Shown: positions 13,001 to 24,710 of the stretch, piece after piece
Position numbering within the stretch: the stretch's first letter is position 1
Layout of the letters: each line of letters opens with the position of its first letter
DNA from: Himantopus leucocephalus
Lineage: Eukaryota; Chordata; Aves; Charadriiformes; Recurvirostridae
NCBI GenBank assembly: GCA_003993805.1
Contig: RSEF01000020.1
Span: forward strand, 10,559,698 to 10,623,697
Reading direction: 5' to 3'
DNA: 64,000 nt
Program-made: the position numbers and the translations under genes
Notes under the pieces: model-generated
What the model saw: only the letters and a program-made list of their open reading frames with translations
What the model was told of the DNA's origin: nothing
Databases searched by the model: none

Positions 13001-14173
13001 CGCTCTCCGTCCTGGCGCTCGCTGCCTTCCCGGCACCGTCACTCTCCCCCTTGCTGACTCATCCCTTGCTGACAGTGCTGGGGACCTGCCTTATCTTTGA
13101 TGTCAGTCAGTCTTTTGCAGGCTGTCTTCTACCTTGATGCAGCACTTGGAGAACAGTGATTTATAGTTCCCTGCCCGCAGCGCACGCCGCCACGTGCAGT
13201 CCGCTACACGCCCTGGCTGGTCAATGGGGGATAACAGATAGCTCGACGTAGATGGGGAATGGTGTGACATTCTGGGCAGTGCAGCAAGCCAGCCGCTCTC
13301 CCTGCACTCAAGCTGCGCTCAGCAGCACGGGAACCCACCATCGGGCCAGCACAGGGGGTGAGGGCAGCGATACCGCAGCTCATGCATCACCTCCCTGTAT
13401 CCCTCCCGATGCTCACGTGAGCACAAAGCTCACCGTCCCCCTCCGCCATCCCTGGGGGGATGGACTCATGCAGCCTCGTGGCACACGTCCCAGCGAGGCT
13501 GATCACCAATGGACTTAAGGGATGCCTGGTGGGAAGGGGATGGGCAGGCTAACACAGGGAAGCCACACTCCTGTCATGGGGGACATGAATTCCCCAATCT
13601 CAGCCAACAATGCCTGGCCCCTCGGAGGAAGGCCAGAAGCCAGGTGAGAGGGCTCGGCAGCGCTGCACGGGGGTGCCCAAGGGGGTGGCCGAGCAGCCAC
13701 GGGGCTCTGGAGAGCAGCAAAGCGGCACGCCGAGGGTGGCCTGAGGAGGGGCTGGGGCACAGGCAGGCAGAGAGGGAGAAATCCCGCGCAGGCTAATCTG
13801 AACCACAGGCAGCTGTGAGCCCCTCCGCATGCAAGGGCTCACTCCGTCCCCCCCCCGAAGCGTTTGGGAGCGAGGAGGCTGTGCAAAAGGGTGAACGCAC
13901 AGCGGGCAGCCGGCACCGCCACGACCTGTCTCCAGGGCACAGCTTAGGGCTGAGACTGAGCGCTCAGCCACAGGCTGGCAATCAGCTCAGAGGATTTATT
14001 CACTTGTTTTCCTTAAGCCACCTTATTTATTTTTCCCTTTTGGCTCCCTAGCTCTGGTCTCAGCTGGAATCCCTGGGATTTGCAGGCGGTTTTGCGGGGT
14101 ACAGCGGGCTCAAGGTTTGTTAGGAGAGAGGCGCAGGCTTCCCAACCCACCTCCTCCCACCCAGGAGACCTAC

Positions 14174-14468
14174 CGATGGGGGACAGCTCTGCCACACTGC
14201 CGATGTAGGGCCCCTCCAGGAAGCGTGGCTCGCTGTCGTTGATGTCCTGCACCTTGATGATGAACTCTGACTCAGGTTCCAGCAGCTGGTCCGTCTGCCG
14301 GTCACGGGCCTGAGCCCGCAGGGTGTAGAAGGTTTTCTGCTCCCGGTCCAGGCGCTCGGTGGCATGGATGTCACCTGTGATCTCATCGATGAGGAAGATA
14401 GTCCCTGCGCCCTCCCCGGAGATAGTGTACTTGATGGAGCCGTCCCCCTCATCTGAGTCCGAGTGGAT
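14174..14468 (-). CDS. CDH22: CDH22 coding exon 2 (most of cadherin repeat EC1)
   Basis: This minus-strand exon of 295 nt has an AG acceptor at 14470-14469, after a CTTTCCCTGGCAG tract, and the donor G|GTAGGT with GT at 14173-14172. It starts in phase 0 and ends in phase 1; 295 nt is the usual size for this exon in type II cadherins. It encodes 98 residues, from [10 protein letters not shown] to AELSPI. Visible motifs are the LDRE calcium motif (protein residues about 115-118), the EC1 end [16 protein letters not shown] (DINDS at about 150-154 in place of DxNDN) and the start of EC2 at [12 protein letters not shown]. The serine in DINDS also occurs in other CDH22 proteins as I remember them, so it is probably not a defect. 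There is no frameshift or internal stop. Confidence 0.94.
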
Positions 14469-15324
14469 CTGCCAGGGAAAGAGGGAGAGGGTGGGAGCAG
14501 GCTGGGGCCATGCTCGTGACCCCACAGCCGAGACCCCATGGGTGCGGAGCCCCTGGTGCAAGGTGCCCACGGTCCCTGCGTGATGCCCGTCTGCTCCCTC
14601 TGCTACTGCTGGACCGGTGAGCAGCACAGAGCACCACCAAACGACGCCTGTGCATGCAGGAAGCCCCAGTAAACTGGAACTTCAGTCCTGCCTATGCCAC
14701 CATACACTCGGCAGATCACAAATCCCACAGTACCCACCCACACCACAAACCAAGGGACAAACCCCACCACTACGAGGTTAGGAGATGATGGAAAAGGGAA
14801 GGACAACTCACCAGCACTCCAAAAAATGAGCCTTCCCTGTGGGCAAGGACCCAGGACCCTGGCAGCGTAGGATTACCTCTCCCAAGCTGCAGTGAAGGCA
14901 GCTCACCAGCCTCTGTCCCCATCTACCCAGCCAGCTGCCCAAAGCCCATCCTCATCTCCCAGCTCTGCTCCAGCCATGGCCACCCGCCGCCTTCTGGGCA
15001 GTCGGTGCTGCCGAGTCTCCCCGCCTGAGAGCTCGCGCACTCGCTGCACATCTCTATTGGGTTTGCCTGGCAAGGTAGGGGGGTGTAGGGGGGGTCAACC
15101 CCTCACAACATCACACCCAGAGCCCGCACCTGAGCAAAGCCTGCAGGAGAACGTGGCAGGTTAGGTCTGTGTTCAGGATGAAAAACAGACCCTGGGGAAG
15201 GTGCTTTTGTAGCCAATGCCAGCTTCATTTTCTAATTAAGACAACATTTGAAATTAGGAAAAGAAAGGGTAAACAGCAGCTCCCCACGGACCAGGAGCTG
15301 ACTGGAATCCAGGCCAGACGTCCA

Positions 15325-15775
15325 GAGATAATTTTATTGGTGGCATTAAACTGAGTTATGAGGTTTTTACAATCCAGCCACTTATGAGAAATCTATTAAC
15401 AGTAACTGGACAGGCAGAATGCATCTTGACAGAGAGCAGCATGGGCATTAATTGGGACAATCCATAACGGGACAGGCCCCCGGAAAGGTTTCATCAGCTG
15501 CTTTCATTTGCTTCCTACAATTTCTGCTTAGAATCAGCAAAGTCGTGCCCCCCCCCCAAAAAAAAAAAGAAAAAAGCCGTCCATTAATCGGCTAATGAAA
15601 TATGAAAATGTTTATGGGCCATTCAATCTTCCAAACTGCAGTTCTATAATCCACCTTTCAGACATACAGCTCTACCAGCAAGAATTTATACCAGAGCTGC
15701 CTCTTTTTTATGACGCCTTCATTATATTTGTCTTGTTAGATACAGTTTATATATTTATTTCATGAGTGAGGGGCC
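15325..15775. promoter_or_regulatory. AT-rich intronic island, candidate enhancer 1
   Basis: About 450 nt of AT-rich, non-repetitive sequence lies in a GC-rich intron. It has several homeodomain cores, including GCATTAATTGGG near 15447 and an ATTAAT...CTAATGA cluster near 15582-15600. It has no open frame, CR1 tail or LTR ends. A C9/A12 homopolymer interrupts it at about 15548-15568. The composition and motif clustering resemble conserved developmental enhancers; the call is inference. Confidence 0.35.
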
Positions 15776-16824
15776 CACGCGTTAGACAATTCAATGCATT
15801 TTACACAACATTCACATATTACTGCCCATGTTGAAACACCTCCCAAGGCTTGCCTGGGAAGGAGACCTTCGCTCAGCCAGCAAACGGGGCTGTGAGCCCA
15901 GCAGTGCACTGGGACCACTGCGGTGGCTTGGCTACCACGGACCTGCTGGGGCAGCGCCTCTCGGAAAGTGCCTGCAGGGATGGATGGTCTGTCCCGCTCT
16001 GCAGGAGCATCCTGCCCTGGTGGTCCTGCCCCAGCCCTTCCCGCCGCCTGCAGGAGAGCTTGCGGCCCCCTCCACTTCATAATATTATCTCCCCTCACGT
16101 TCACTACCGCTCCACTAGATATCAAGCTTTTCAGAAAGAAAAAGGTGCACCTGGTCTGTACAGCGCAGGTAACAGAAACCTGCAATTTTCTGCTGAACAC
16201 CGGGCTCATGATTAATAATTAGGCCAGAGATAAACCACCCAGCACCTCTTCCCAGAACCACACCGAGCTCTCAGCGCCTCCTCTTTACATATTTGCTCAG
16301 CGCTGACTGCTCGGAGCAGACACCAGCATCCCTGCAAACACAACGCTAGGAAGAAAAATGGAGCCTGGGCTCAAGGGGCTGTAGTGATTGATTTACAAGG
16401 GAAGATTAAAAGAGCTAAATCTGTGCTGCTTGACTAAACAACAACTAATGGGGGAGGGCCGGATAACAGACTACAGACATCTGAGGGGAGATGCCACAGG
16501 CCCGGACCACATCCCAGGGATGCTTTCTCCTGCCCAGCCTCCCCGTTACAGCGTGCAGGCTCAGGGACCGCCACACTCCCGCGCAGGCTTGGGGACCCCC
16601 GCCGCCACCGGGCACGGCAGGCGAGCGAAGTTGGGCAGCCCCGGCACGGCGCAGACGCGTGCCGGCCCCAGGACCGCCACTGTGCGTTCCCCCGAGCTCC
16701 CTCCAGCTCAGCGCTGCACCCCAGGAGCAGAGGGAACCCCCCGCCGGCGGCTCAGCTCCTCCGGCCAAGGACAAGAGCGTCCCCAGCAGCCATTCGGAAG
16801 GTGGACAAATGGCTGATCTGTTTG

Positions 16825-17165
16825 TTAAACAGGAAAATAGTTTCCTTGTCCTAAAAAGGCTACAATCAGGAATTTTACCAAGCCATTAATTACTTACTAA
16901 TAATTAAATCAAAATTAAATGTGCACATTCCTTATTAAAAGCGATTAAACAGAAAGCAAAGATACACAAATAAAAAATGACTCTGGGGCTGGAAAAGAAA
17001 GCAAATCAAATAAAAACTAGCCCGTAATAAAGGCGCACTCTGTTTGCTCCAACTCATAAAGCCCGAGTTCATCAATTTTCTTTAAATATTAGCAACTTAA
17101 TTAAATCTGCTTTTTTCCCTTTAATCCTCTCCTCTATCTAAAATAGATCTGTCCACATGCAGAAG
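16825..17165. promoter_or_regulatory. AT-rich intronic island, candidate enhancer 2
   Basis: This is the densest set of TAAT/ATTA cores in the CDH22 part of the window. The stretch around 16883-16920 reads CCATTAATTACTTACTAATA and is followed by more ATTAAA motifs, and another set lies near 17085-17105. It is flanked on both sides by GC-rich DNA and carries no repeat hallmark. Homeodomain or POU-factor binding is plausible but unproven. Confidence 0.35.
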
Positions 17166-17692
17166 TTTGTAACTAGTGCTGACCCCATAATTCTATTTAA
17201 AAAAACCCAAAGAAATCCACATCAAACTGACAGCAGCCTCAGGGGAAATTACAGTTCAGAAGAAGGATTAGCTAGAGAACCCAGATTTTATGGAAATGGT
17301 ATCGGCCCTTCGAAAAGCACATGTAGGTGTGCAAGAGGCGTCCACGGAGGTCAAGCCCGGGCTACGCTGCATGGAGCTGCGGGTGCCCCGTGCAAGAAGG
17401 CTCCCGCACCCACAGGCTGTGCCCGGGGGCTCTGGCACACTGTCCCGGGGAAGCCGGGGGCCACCCCAGCCCTGGCCGCCCCAGGCGGACACCCCAGCTT
17501 CTCCCAGCCACAGGGAAAATCCCGGCCCCTGGTTGCTTTCAGCCCTCGGGAGCAATAATAATCACAGGGAATGGCTTTCCGTGCAGGCTGGCTGTTTATT
17601 CAGAGCGGGGTGGGTGATGCGGTGAACGATGTGGAAAGGGGCTGTAAAATGGGTTAGTTGTAGGTTCCTGGGTTCGTTTTGGAGATGAGGCG

Positions 17693-17705
17693 GTTGCTAG
17701 GCTAC
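17693..17705. promoter_or_regulatory. RFX-like X-box half-site pair
   Basis: GTTGCTAGGCTAC, read on the minus strand as GTAGCC-T-AGCAAC, matches the two X-box half-sites GTNRCC and RGYAAC with one spacer base. RFX factors bind such imperfect palindromes. A single match in 64 kb can arise by chance, so this is only a candidate. Confidence 0.3.
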
Positions 17706-19515
17706 CTCTGGAGTTTGACAGGGCCTCATGCTTCGAGTCGCATCCCGGGGGAGCTGTGAATTAGCTGTAACTGCATTGAGCGCCGTGGCAGAGGAGTGCG
17801 CCTTTCGAGTGTCTGCTGAAATGGACACAAATCACCACTGAAATCCCACCTGGCCCCCAGCCAAGAAGCCCATTTTCAAGCCGCCTCCAGACTCATGACC
17901 AGACGGCTGAGGCCATCAGACAGCCCTGCTGCACGAGCTCTCGGGCATTCTCCCTTGGGGAGAGCCCATGTCCCCTCAGGGGCAGCTCTAGCTGGCTTGA
18001 GCACGCTCCTCTGACTGGTCCCAACAGCTAGCACCGCCTTCATCGATACACAAGTAGCACATCCTCCTGATGCATGGGAACCACAGGGCAGCTTCTCCAC
18101 AGCTCCCAGGAAAGGACGAAGCCCAGCAACCCCAAGGCAAAATGCTGCTTCAACCTCAGGACCCCAGGAGTGGAGGGAGCAGAGGTCCATGTCCAGCCTC
18201 CCCACACCCCAGGTGGTCACACACTGAAGAAGCAGCAAGTTCCCAAGGACAGACCCAGTCCTGCCCAGCACGGCGCTGTTATCTGCCAGCAGCTCCAGGT
18301 TTGCTGTCACTCCTCTCCACGGGGCGTGCAAGCAATGGCAAGAGGTGGGACAACATGCATAGCCACCCCCTTGCAGAGAAGGGAGACTGCTGGAGGGGGA
18401 TCAGGGCTTTTCCAGCATGGGGAGACCAGTGTGCTCCGGTGACCGCTACCACACCTTCTCACAGCAGAGCAGGGTGCGCTGGTGGTTACCAGCCTGAAAC
18501 CTCCCAGTGCCTCTCCCTGCAAGTTCATCGGTGCCACCGCCTGTGCAAAGCCCAGCGAGGGTCCGGCCCCGGGAGCAGCAGTAACGCAGTGCAGCTCCCG
18601 GCCAACACCCAGGGGCGCCCGCAGTACCGACCTGATGGGCACAGCTCCTGGCATGCCCCAGGAGAGCTCCGTCACCAGTGCTGGCCCTCAGGGTCCCTCC
18701 GAGCCCCGCACACCCACACCAACAACCTCACTCTGGCCACAAACAAGAGCAGGATTGCCGCGCCACAACTAGAGTAGGACATGTCCCCTGCCAGCCCCAG
18801 TCTGCAGAGATAATTAGTTAGGAAACAGCTGCTGTAGCCTGCAGGTCCAACAGAGCACAGTCCTTCCAGGACCAGGAGGGAGCCACAGGCAGGGGACACG
18901 AAACGAAACCCAGCACATTATCCCCACGCTGAACGGGCTACAGGACCAGGGATGGACCACCTTCAGAAAGGCAGGGTTGCACCTACGGCAGCAACTGCTG
19001 GGGCAGGAGGGCTCTTGGTGCTACAGCAGTACTTCTACATGCCAAGTAGCACTCCTACGTGCTAGTAGCAGCACTACTACATGCTAAGACATGGCAGGGA
19101 CCAGCCTAGAGCAGATGCTTGTCCTGCCTGCCCAGCCGAGTCCACACATCTGCTCCAGCCCAGCAGGTCTACCCACAGAGATGGGGCTGAACCTTCCCCA
19201 CTGCCCCCACAACACCCAGAGCTGCGCCCCTTCTTGCACCCACCCCAAACACCACAGGAACCCAGCACGCAACTGGAAGAACACAGATGTGAGTTTTGGT
19301 GTGCTCCTGCCCTAGAGTCTCTGGGAGCACATTAACCTCACCACCCCCAAGCCAGGGACCGGGCTCCTGCCATCCCAGTCCATAGAGCTAACCAGACCCC
19401 CATAAGCAACCTTCATGCAGACCCTCTCTCCCCTGCCAGCCTCAACCATGCCGCCAGCGTGCCCTGCTCTGCCACTGGCTTGGACAGCCCCCATGGAGAC
19501 ACAGGGTTACCTTAC

Positions 19516-19740
19516 CTTCCCCACATACAGCGGCTCCGTGCCTGTGTACTCCTCCACCACAAAGAATTGATTCCAGACCCAGCCACGCTTCACTCGCCCG
19601 CCGGCCAGCAGCGCAGGGTCCCCCGGCTGCCCTAGGCCAGGGCCCTCCACTGCCGTGTGCATGGCCCAGGCCCCCAGCTCCTGGATGGCGCAGAGCAGCA
19701 GCAGCATGGTCCACGAGACGCCCTGCAGACCCTTCGCCAT
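19516..19740 (-). CDS. CDH22: CDH22 first coding exon (signal peptide, propeptide, start of EC1)
   Basis: The minus-strand ATG at 19740-19738 opens 75 codons that end at the donor AAG|GTAAGG (GT at 19515-19514), phase 0. Residues 1-26 form a signal peptide with an LLLL core and a plausible cleavage after AWA. A short propeptide follows, ending in the furin site RVKR (49-52). Mature EC1 then begins [12 protein letters not shown], with Trp54 and Trp56 being the two tryptophans that type II cadherins swap across the adhesive dimer. The segment continues [12 protein letters not shown]. The signal peptide differs from mammalian CDH22, as expected for fast-evolving leader sequence, while the mature part matches closely. 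A splice acceptor lies just upstream, either CATGCAG (exon from 19754) or CTCCTAG (exon from 19746), so the 5' untranslated leader comes mostly from a distant exon. Confidence 0.95.
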
Positions 19741-22700
19741 CGCACTCTAGGAGGCTGCATGAGCAGTAGCTTTTGGACAGGCAACTAGCATCCTTTAGGG
19801 AAGAGGAAGAGGAGGAAAGTCCACACTAGCAGCGTGGGGCTCACCGGTCAATGCAGAGCATCCCCATCCCTGCTGCATGCCGTGTCCTGCAGCTGGAGCA
19901 CTCCTGTCCCAGCAGGCTGGAGTCACATCTGTGACAACAGGCGTCCTGGACCGCCCGCTGCTAGCGCGGGAGCAGTCAGCGCTGGTGCCTCGCAGGTTGC
20001 TCCTGGGTCTCCAGAGAAGAGTCTGGCAGCTGGCATTTGTCCCCGGGGACACAGCTGCACGGTTCCGTGCTGCACTGCCACCGGTCTCGCTGGGGAGTGG
20101 GGTCACGCTGTCCACCCCACCAGCAGGCAAGGAGCTCCGCAGCCGTGTGTGGGGCACAGGCACCCGCGACCGTCATTCACGGGAAGTGAAGGGAAGCTTT
20201 TCCTTGTGCGGTTTCACAGAGAAGGTAACAGGATGAGCTGCTGTGGCCAACGTCTTGCCTGTCCTGTGGTGGCCCTGGGCTACTGCACCAGGGGTCTGGC
20301 AGCGCAGGTGGCTGTGCCGCAGGTGAAGTTTACAAGCCCATTTGTAACTCCCATCTTCAGGAGGATGACATCCCAGCACCTGGTGAAAGGTCCTTTGCCC
20401 TGCTGATGCCGGTCGCTTCCATCCTCTGCTGGCTCACGCAGGGAGGCGCAGGGCAGCCGGCAGCATCCCCAGGAGCCTGGAAAAAGCCAAGGTGTCAGTG
20501 CTGGTGTGAGAGCGGGGCTCCGTGTCCCCCCCGGTGCTACCCCTGCAGCCTTGGTCAGTAACTCCCACCCTGCCCTGCCCCACCGCAGAGCCCAGCCCCA
20601 CAGGTCCTCGTAGAGCAGGTACCCCAGAATGGAGGGCAGCGAGATGCAGAGCTCCCATGACTATGGACATTTGCTCCAGCAGGGACTCCAAGACCAAGGA
20701 GCCCCACTGTCGAGGGCCCCTCCTCACCACGCTGCCCTGGTTGCTGAGGGGAGTGAGGTCTGCTGCACCATCGCTGCCCACGCTGCTGGGAGACGTGTAG
20801 GCAGCACTCCCAGCACCGCACAGGGCCAGACCACACCAGTCCTGCACGCACAGACAAGGCTGGTGCCAGGGAATGCCAGCGCCTGACAGTGGGGAGACGT
20901 TGGCTGTCCAGCCACTGCTGCTAGTTTTCCCAACAGAAGTTTTCCTGGCACCTCACTGCTGCAGCCATGGGCTAGGAGAAAAGCATCTCTTCAAGGACTG
21001 GCCACCCGGCTGACTTTAAAGCTAACAGTTTAAGAAAGGGCTCTGGGTAAGCTTTAAGCCACCCGCAAGGCACTAAGGATAAAGACACGAGACCTGTGGC
21101 CAAGGGTAGACTGCATTCAGTGAGCACCCGGGGAGAAGAGGCCTGAGCAGGAGATGGGGATGGGCATGCAGCATCCATCTCTCCCTGCACCAACACCCTG
21201 AACTTCCACCAGAGCTCTGCGACACCAGCCACAGCCAGAACTACTCATGAAACATGCATATCTTCACCGTTCTGCAGAATTAATCTCCTGTCATCTGTTA
21301 CTCTAAATAGGAGGGGGAAAGAGGATGAATGGAAAGGGGGATGATCCTGGACTAGATAGCCATCTACTCCCCATAGAAGAGGAACTGGACTGTGCTCATC
21401 ACAGCCCCCACATGATTCTAAACAGCCCTAACAGTTCAGGGCAGGGGCAGCTCGCAAGTGTTTCCCTTGCTCTTCCTTGCACTTGCCATTCCCCTAGTGT
21501 GACGGCACCAACAGGGCAGTTTCCCAAAGCGTCCAGTGAGCTGCACTGTCATTTCTGCATTTGCCTGTTTGGACAAACACCTACTGAGAAATGTGGGGCA
21601 TTAGCGCCGGGCATCGTTCCACACTGCCTCTGCATGGTTCACAAGGAGCGTGTCATACAATGTGCACAAATCTATTCACACGCGGGCTCACACTCATGTT
21701 CCATCCCATGCACAGCTCAGAGCACCCACACACACTGGCGCTCTCTTTTGCCCATATTTGTGCCTCATGTGGATGTACACGTATGTTTTCCCCTCCACGT
21801 ACACATGCTGTGCTCCACACACACATGCACATCAGCTGTCACACGTGCAAGCCCTGTGCACTTCATGCTCCAAGGAGCGCAGGGTCTCCAGTGTATTTTT
21901 ATGTTGGCAATCACGGTACAGAAGCACTAACATTCCTCCCCACCCCTCTTCCCTGCCAGATCGTTTGTTATTAAGACATCTCCGCACCATCCCCAATGGC
22001 ACGACTCCCTCTCGCAGTCAGGACTCCCCACGCAGGAGCCGTTCCTGAAGCACAGGCTACTCTTGCCACCCCGGTGAGAACCCCTATCATCAAACACCAA
22101 CAGATTTAACATCGGAGACTACACCCAGGGGAGCGAGACGACCTGTAGATGGGTGACAGACTGAGTCACTCCTTCGCACTGTTAGAAGTCTCACAGGGTA
22201 AAATAACCGCAACCTTCATCAATCAAACACAGATATAAAGGTCCCCGCTCCGGAGCGACGCAGCTGAGGCTGCCCCACCTGCAGCAGACTTCAGGGCAAG
22301 ACACTCACAAAGACAACAGCAGGACACATATAAACCTGTTTTATCACGCTCACATGGATATATGGAAGATACATATAACAAGATATAGCGCACCACTGCC
22401 ACAAACAGCATCTCTCCAATTTCTCACATCTGGGAAATTTGTGGCTATGTTGGAATAAGTTCCCCAGACAGTGAGAGATGTCAATAAACTAAACAGCACG
22501 AGCTGTGCCAGAGCAAGAGCTTCAGGCCAGCACCCAGGGCAAACAGTAAGTGTGGGAAGAACACCCTACCCAGCGTCTCTGCCCTTGCCACTCTGCAGCA
22601 CTCTTGCAGGCAATGCCTCCGGGTGTGTCCAAAGTGTACAAATGGGTTGTACCTGGTAAATGCAACTGCCAGAAAGAGAACTTAACAAATAGTCCGTCTG

Positions 22701-22931
22701 CGTATGTTCTCAAGGACTATGTAAGCGGAGCCTTGGGGAGAGGCAGTCACCAGCTGCTGAAGTCTCCCACCCTGACGCCCTCTCCTTGCCACCCAGGCTA
22801 CTCCACGCTGGTTTATAAAGCCCTGCCAGAAGCCTGACAAGGCAGCAACGCCACTGCCAGAGAGCTGTTCTGCAACCACTGAAGACCTCCTGAACGCGTG
22901 GGGAGGCTGAAAGCAAGCCAGCCCAATGGTG

Positions 22932-22975
22932 CGAATCCAGGCATTACGAGTAACGTCGAATCCAGGCACTACAAG
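22932..22975. repeat. Short two-copy tandem repeat, period 25
   Basis: CGAATCCAGGCATTACGAG at 22932-22950 recurs as CGAATCCAGGCACTACAAG at 22957-22975. It is a small diverged duplication with no implied function. Confidence 0.75.
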
Positions 22976-24524
22976 GAGCGTCAGCATCCCGGGGCCCCGA
23001 GCTGGCAGGGAGGCAGCACGCCGTGTTCAGGGCACGCAGCTGGCAGACAGCATCAACACTGGCTCCGTGAGGGCAGTAGGAGCCATCCTCACCCCCCTCT
23101 TCACACCATTTCACACCTGAGAGGCATCTGCAAGCTGCCCATTTCCCCCATGACCTGATTGCTTGAGCCACGTACTGGAGCCATCCCCACATGCGCGCAG
23201 GGATGGCACCACCACTCATTCAGAAACGGGCACCGTGCCTTTTCTTTCAGCCTTGACGGCGTTACAGCATATAAATGGAAGTAGCTACATCCCAAATGGT
23301 ATCAATAAACCAGTAAAAGCAACAATTTAAATGTACACACTAAAGCAAGGCAGAGAAGAGGAAGTGAGGGCAAAAGATGCCGCAGTGGGCGAGCGCAGCT
23401 CCAGCAGAGCTGCTCCCCGGCTGGTGGACAAGCTGGCCCACAGTTCCCAAGGCAACTTGCTCAGCCCTGTTGCATCTGAGCACGCCACAGAGCAGCTACT
23501 GCCAGGGAGAGGAGAGTCCCGCTGAGCGTGCATGGGCTGGGCTGCCGTTGCTGTGGGAACCACAACCTTGTGTTTAGAGTCTCAGCGATTCCGTTGCTTT
23601 TTGCATTTAGCAGATTTCTCATCTTACCGCTACGTCTGAACTAATGTGGTTTGCTGGCGGCTGCCTCACGTGTCCAAAGTTCAGCTACACTCAGCTGAGC
23701 TGTTCGCCTGCTCTTCCTACGCGCAGCAATGCGGGTGGTGTAAAACAATTTGCCTCAATGCACTCCTAAGACGCTCAGACTGCAAAGCCCGTCTGTACAA
23801 CCTACTGCGAGCTCCAGCCACCTGGAAACACTGACCCAGAGACACGGCTGGGGCAAGGCTCACTGCCACAAGCTGCGTTCTTCACCCATAAATTCTCAGC
23901 CTGCTTCTCTTCCGTCACAGCCTCAGGCCACAGGTAGGGTCAGTGTCACATCTCTCCTCGGTGCGCACGCCTTTCTTGCTGGCTGTCACAGCACAGACCT
24001 CTTCCAGAGGCAGCAGACCCAAGAACCCCGAGTCCTGCTTGTGCCGTTGCAGCAGCCTGCACGTGCTGCTGCAGGATTCAAAGCACCCCAGGGCTGCAGA
24101 GCACCGCAGAAGGTCCCGTGCACGGGAACCAAGACTAGCACAACATTTATTTCCCTCTGTTATCGAAGACCTTTCACCAACAGCTGGAAGTGTCACTTCT
24201 CTCCGCCACACGTGAGCAGCGGAGCCATAAATAACTAGCGGGAGCTGCTGCTGTTGCAGCCAGAACCAGCCCGCAGCACAGCATCCCAAGCGGGCAGCAG
24301 CGTGCGGCTGGCTGCAGGTGCACAGCACGCATGCACCCGCAGGGCAGCGTGCCCAGGGCCTCGCTGTGCCGGGCAGGCTCTCATGCATGCCGTGAAGCAC
24401 CAGACTCTCGCACCGCCCCGGCCCCAGGGTGATGCCCTCTCTCCTGCTGCTCTGTCATCCCTGCTTCCCAATTATCAGCACACCCACACACCCCCCCTCC
24501 CCGCCCCACAAGAGCTTATGCAGT

Positions 24525-24710
24525 TTGTCGGTGTGTATTTGGCACAGCCATACTGTACATCATGTTGACAGCAGAAATTACATCCTGAGCTTATGTTTTA
24601 CACTCTGCTCTGTCAGAACTCACCGCAGCCCAGTGATCAGGACAAATTGAATAGCATCCCGTCCGTGTCAATATTTATTTCATTTTACAAATGCAGGCTG
24701 ATGCGGGGGA
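24525..24710. promoter_or_regulatory. AT-rich, repeat-free intronic segment, candidate regulatory element
   Basis: About 185 nt of moderately AT-rich sequence follows a C-rich stretch. It includes CATACTGTACATCATGTTGA and GTCAATATTTATTTCATTTT. There is no open frame or transposon signature. The call rests only on composition contrast and motif appearance, so it is weak. Confidence 0.2.

Larger units (their letters stand above)
3406..14173 (-). other. CDH22: CDH22 intron between coding exons 2 and 3
   Basis: This intron of 10,768 nt is bounded by a consensus donor (G|GTAGGT at 14174/14173) and acceptor (GCTGCAG at 3406). I see no further exon in it. It holds a 22-nt exact direct repeat (4249-4270 and 4301-4322), a 56-nt-period tandem duplication (5580-5692) and a CR1 3' end (6677-7000). 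AT-rich islands lie near 4005-4140, 7020-7285 and 12280-12540. The many open frames in the GC-rich parts show no recognisable domain. Confidence 0.85.
14469..19515 (-). other. CDH22: CDH22 intron between coding exons 1 and 2
   Basis: This intron of 5,047 nt runs from the donor AAG|GTAAGG at 19516/19515 to the acceptor at 14469. No other exon is evident. Its most notable contents are two AT-rich islands with many TAAT cores (15325-15775 and 16825-17165) and an RFX-like X-box half-site pair at 17693-17705. A C9-A12 run lies near 15548. Confidence 0.88.

Noticed and set aside
19020..19090. Repeated CTAC/GTAGCA words considered as a minisatellite
   Set aside because: The words recur without a stable period. 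They are too irregular to define units.
21650..21870. CA/TG-rich stretch considered as a microsatellite or CRISPR-like array
   Set aside because: CACA units are irregular and interspersed, with no regular spacer length. It is simple low-complexity sequence.
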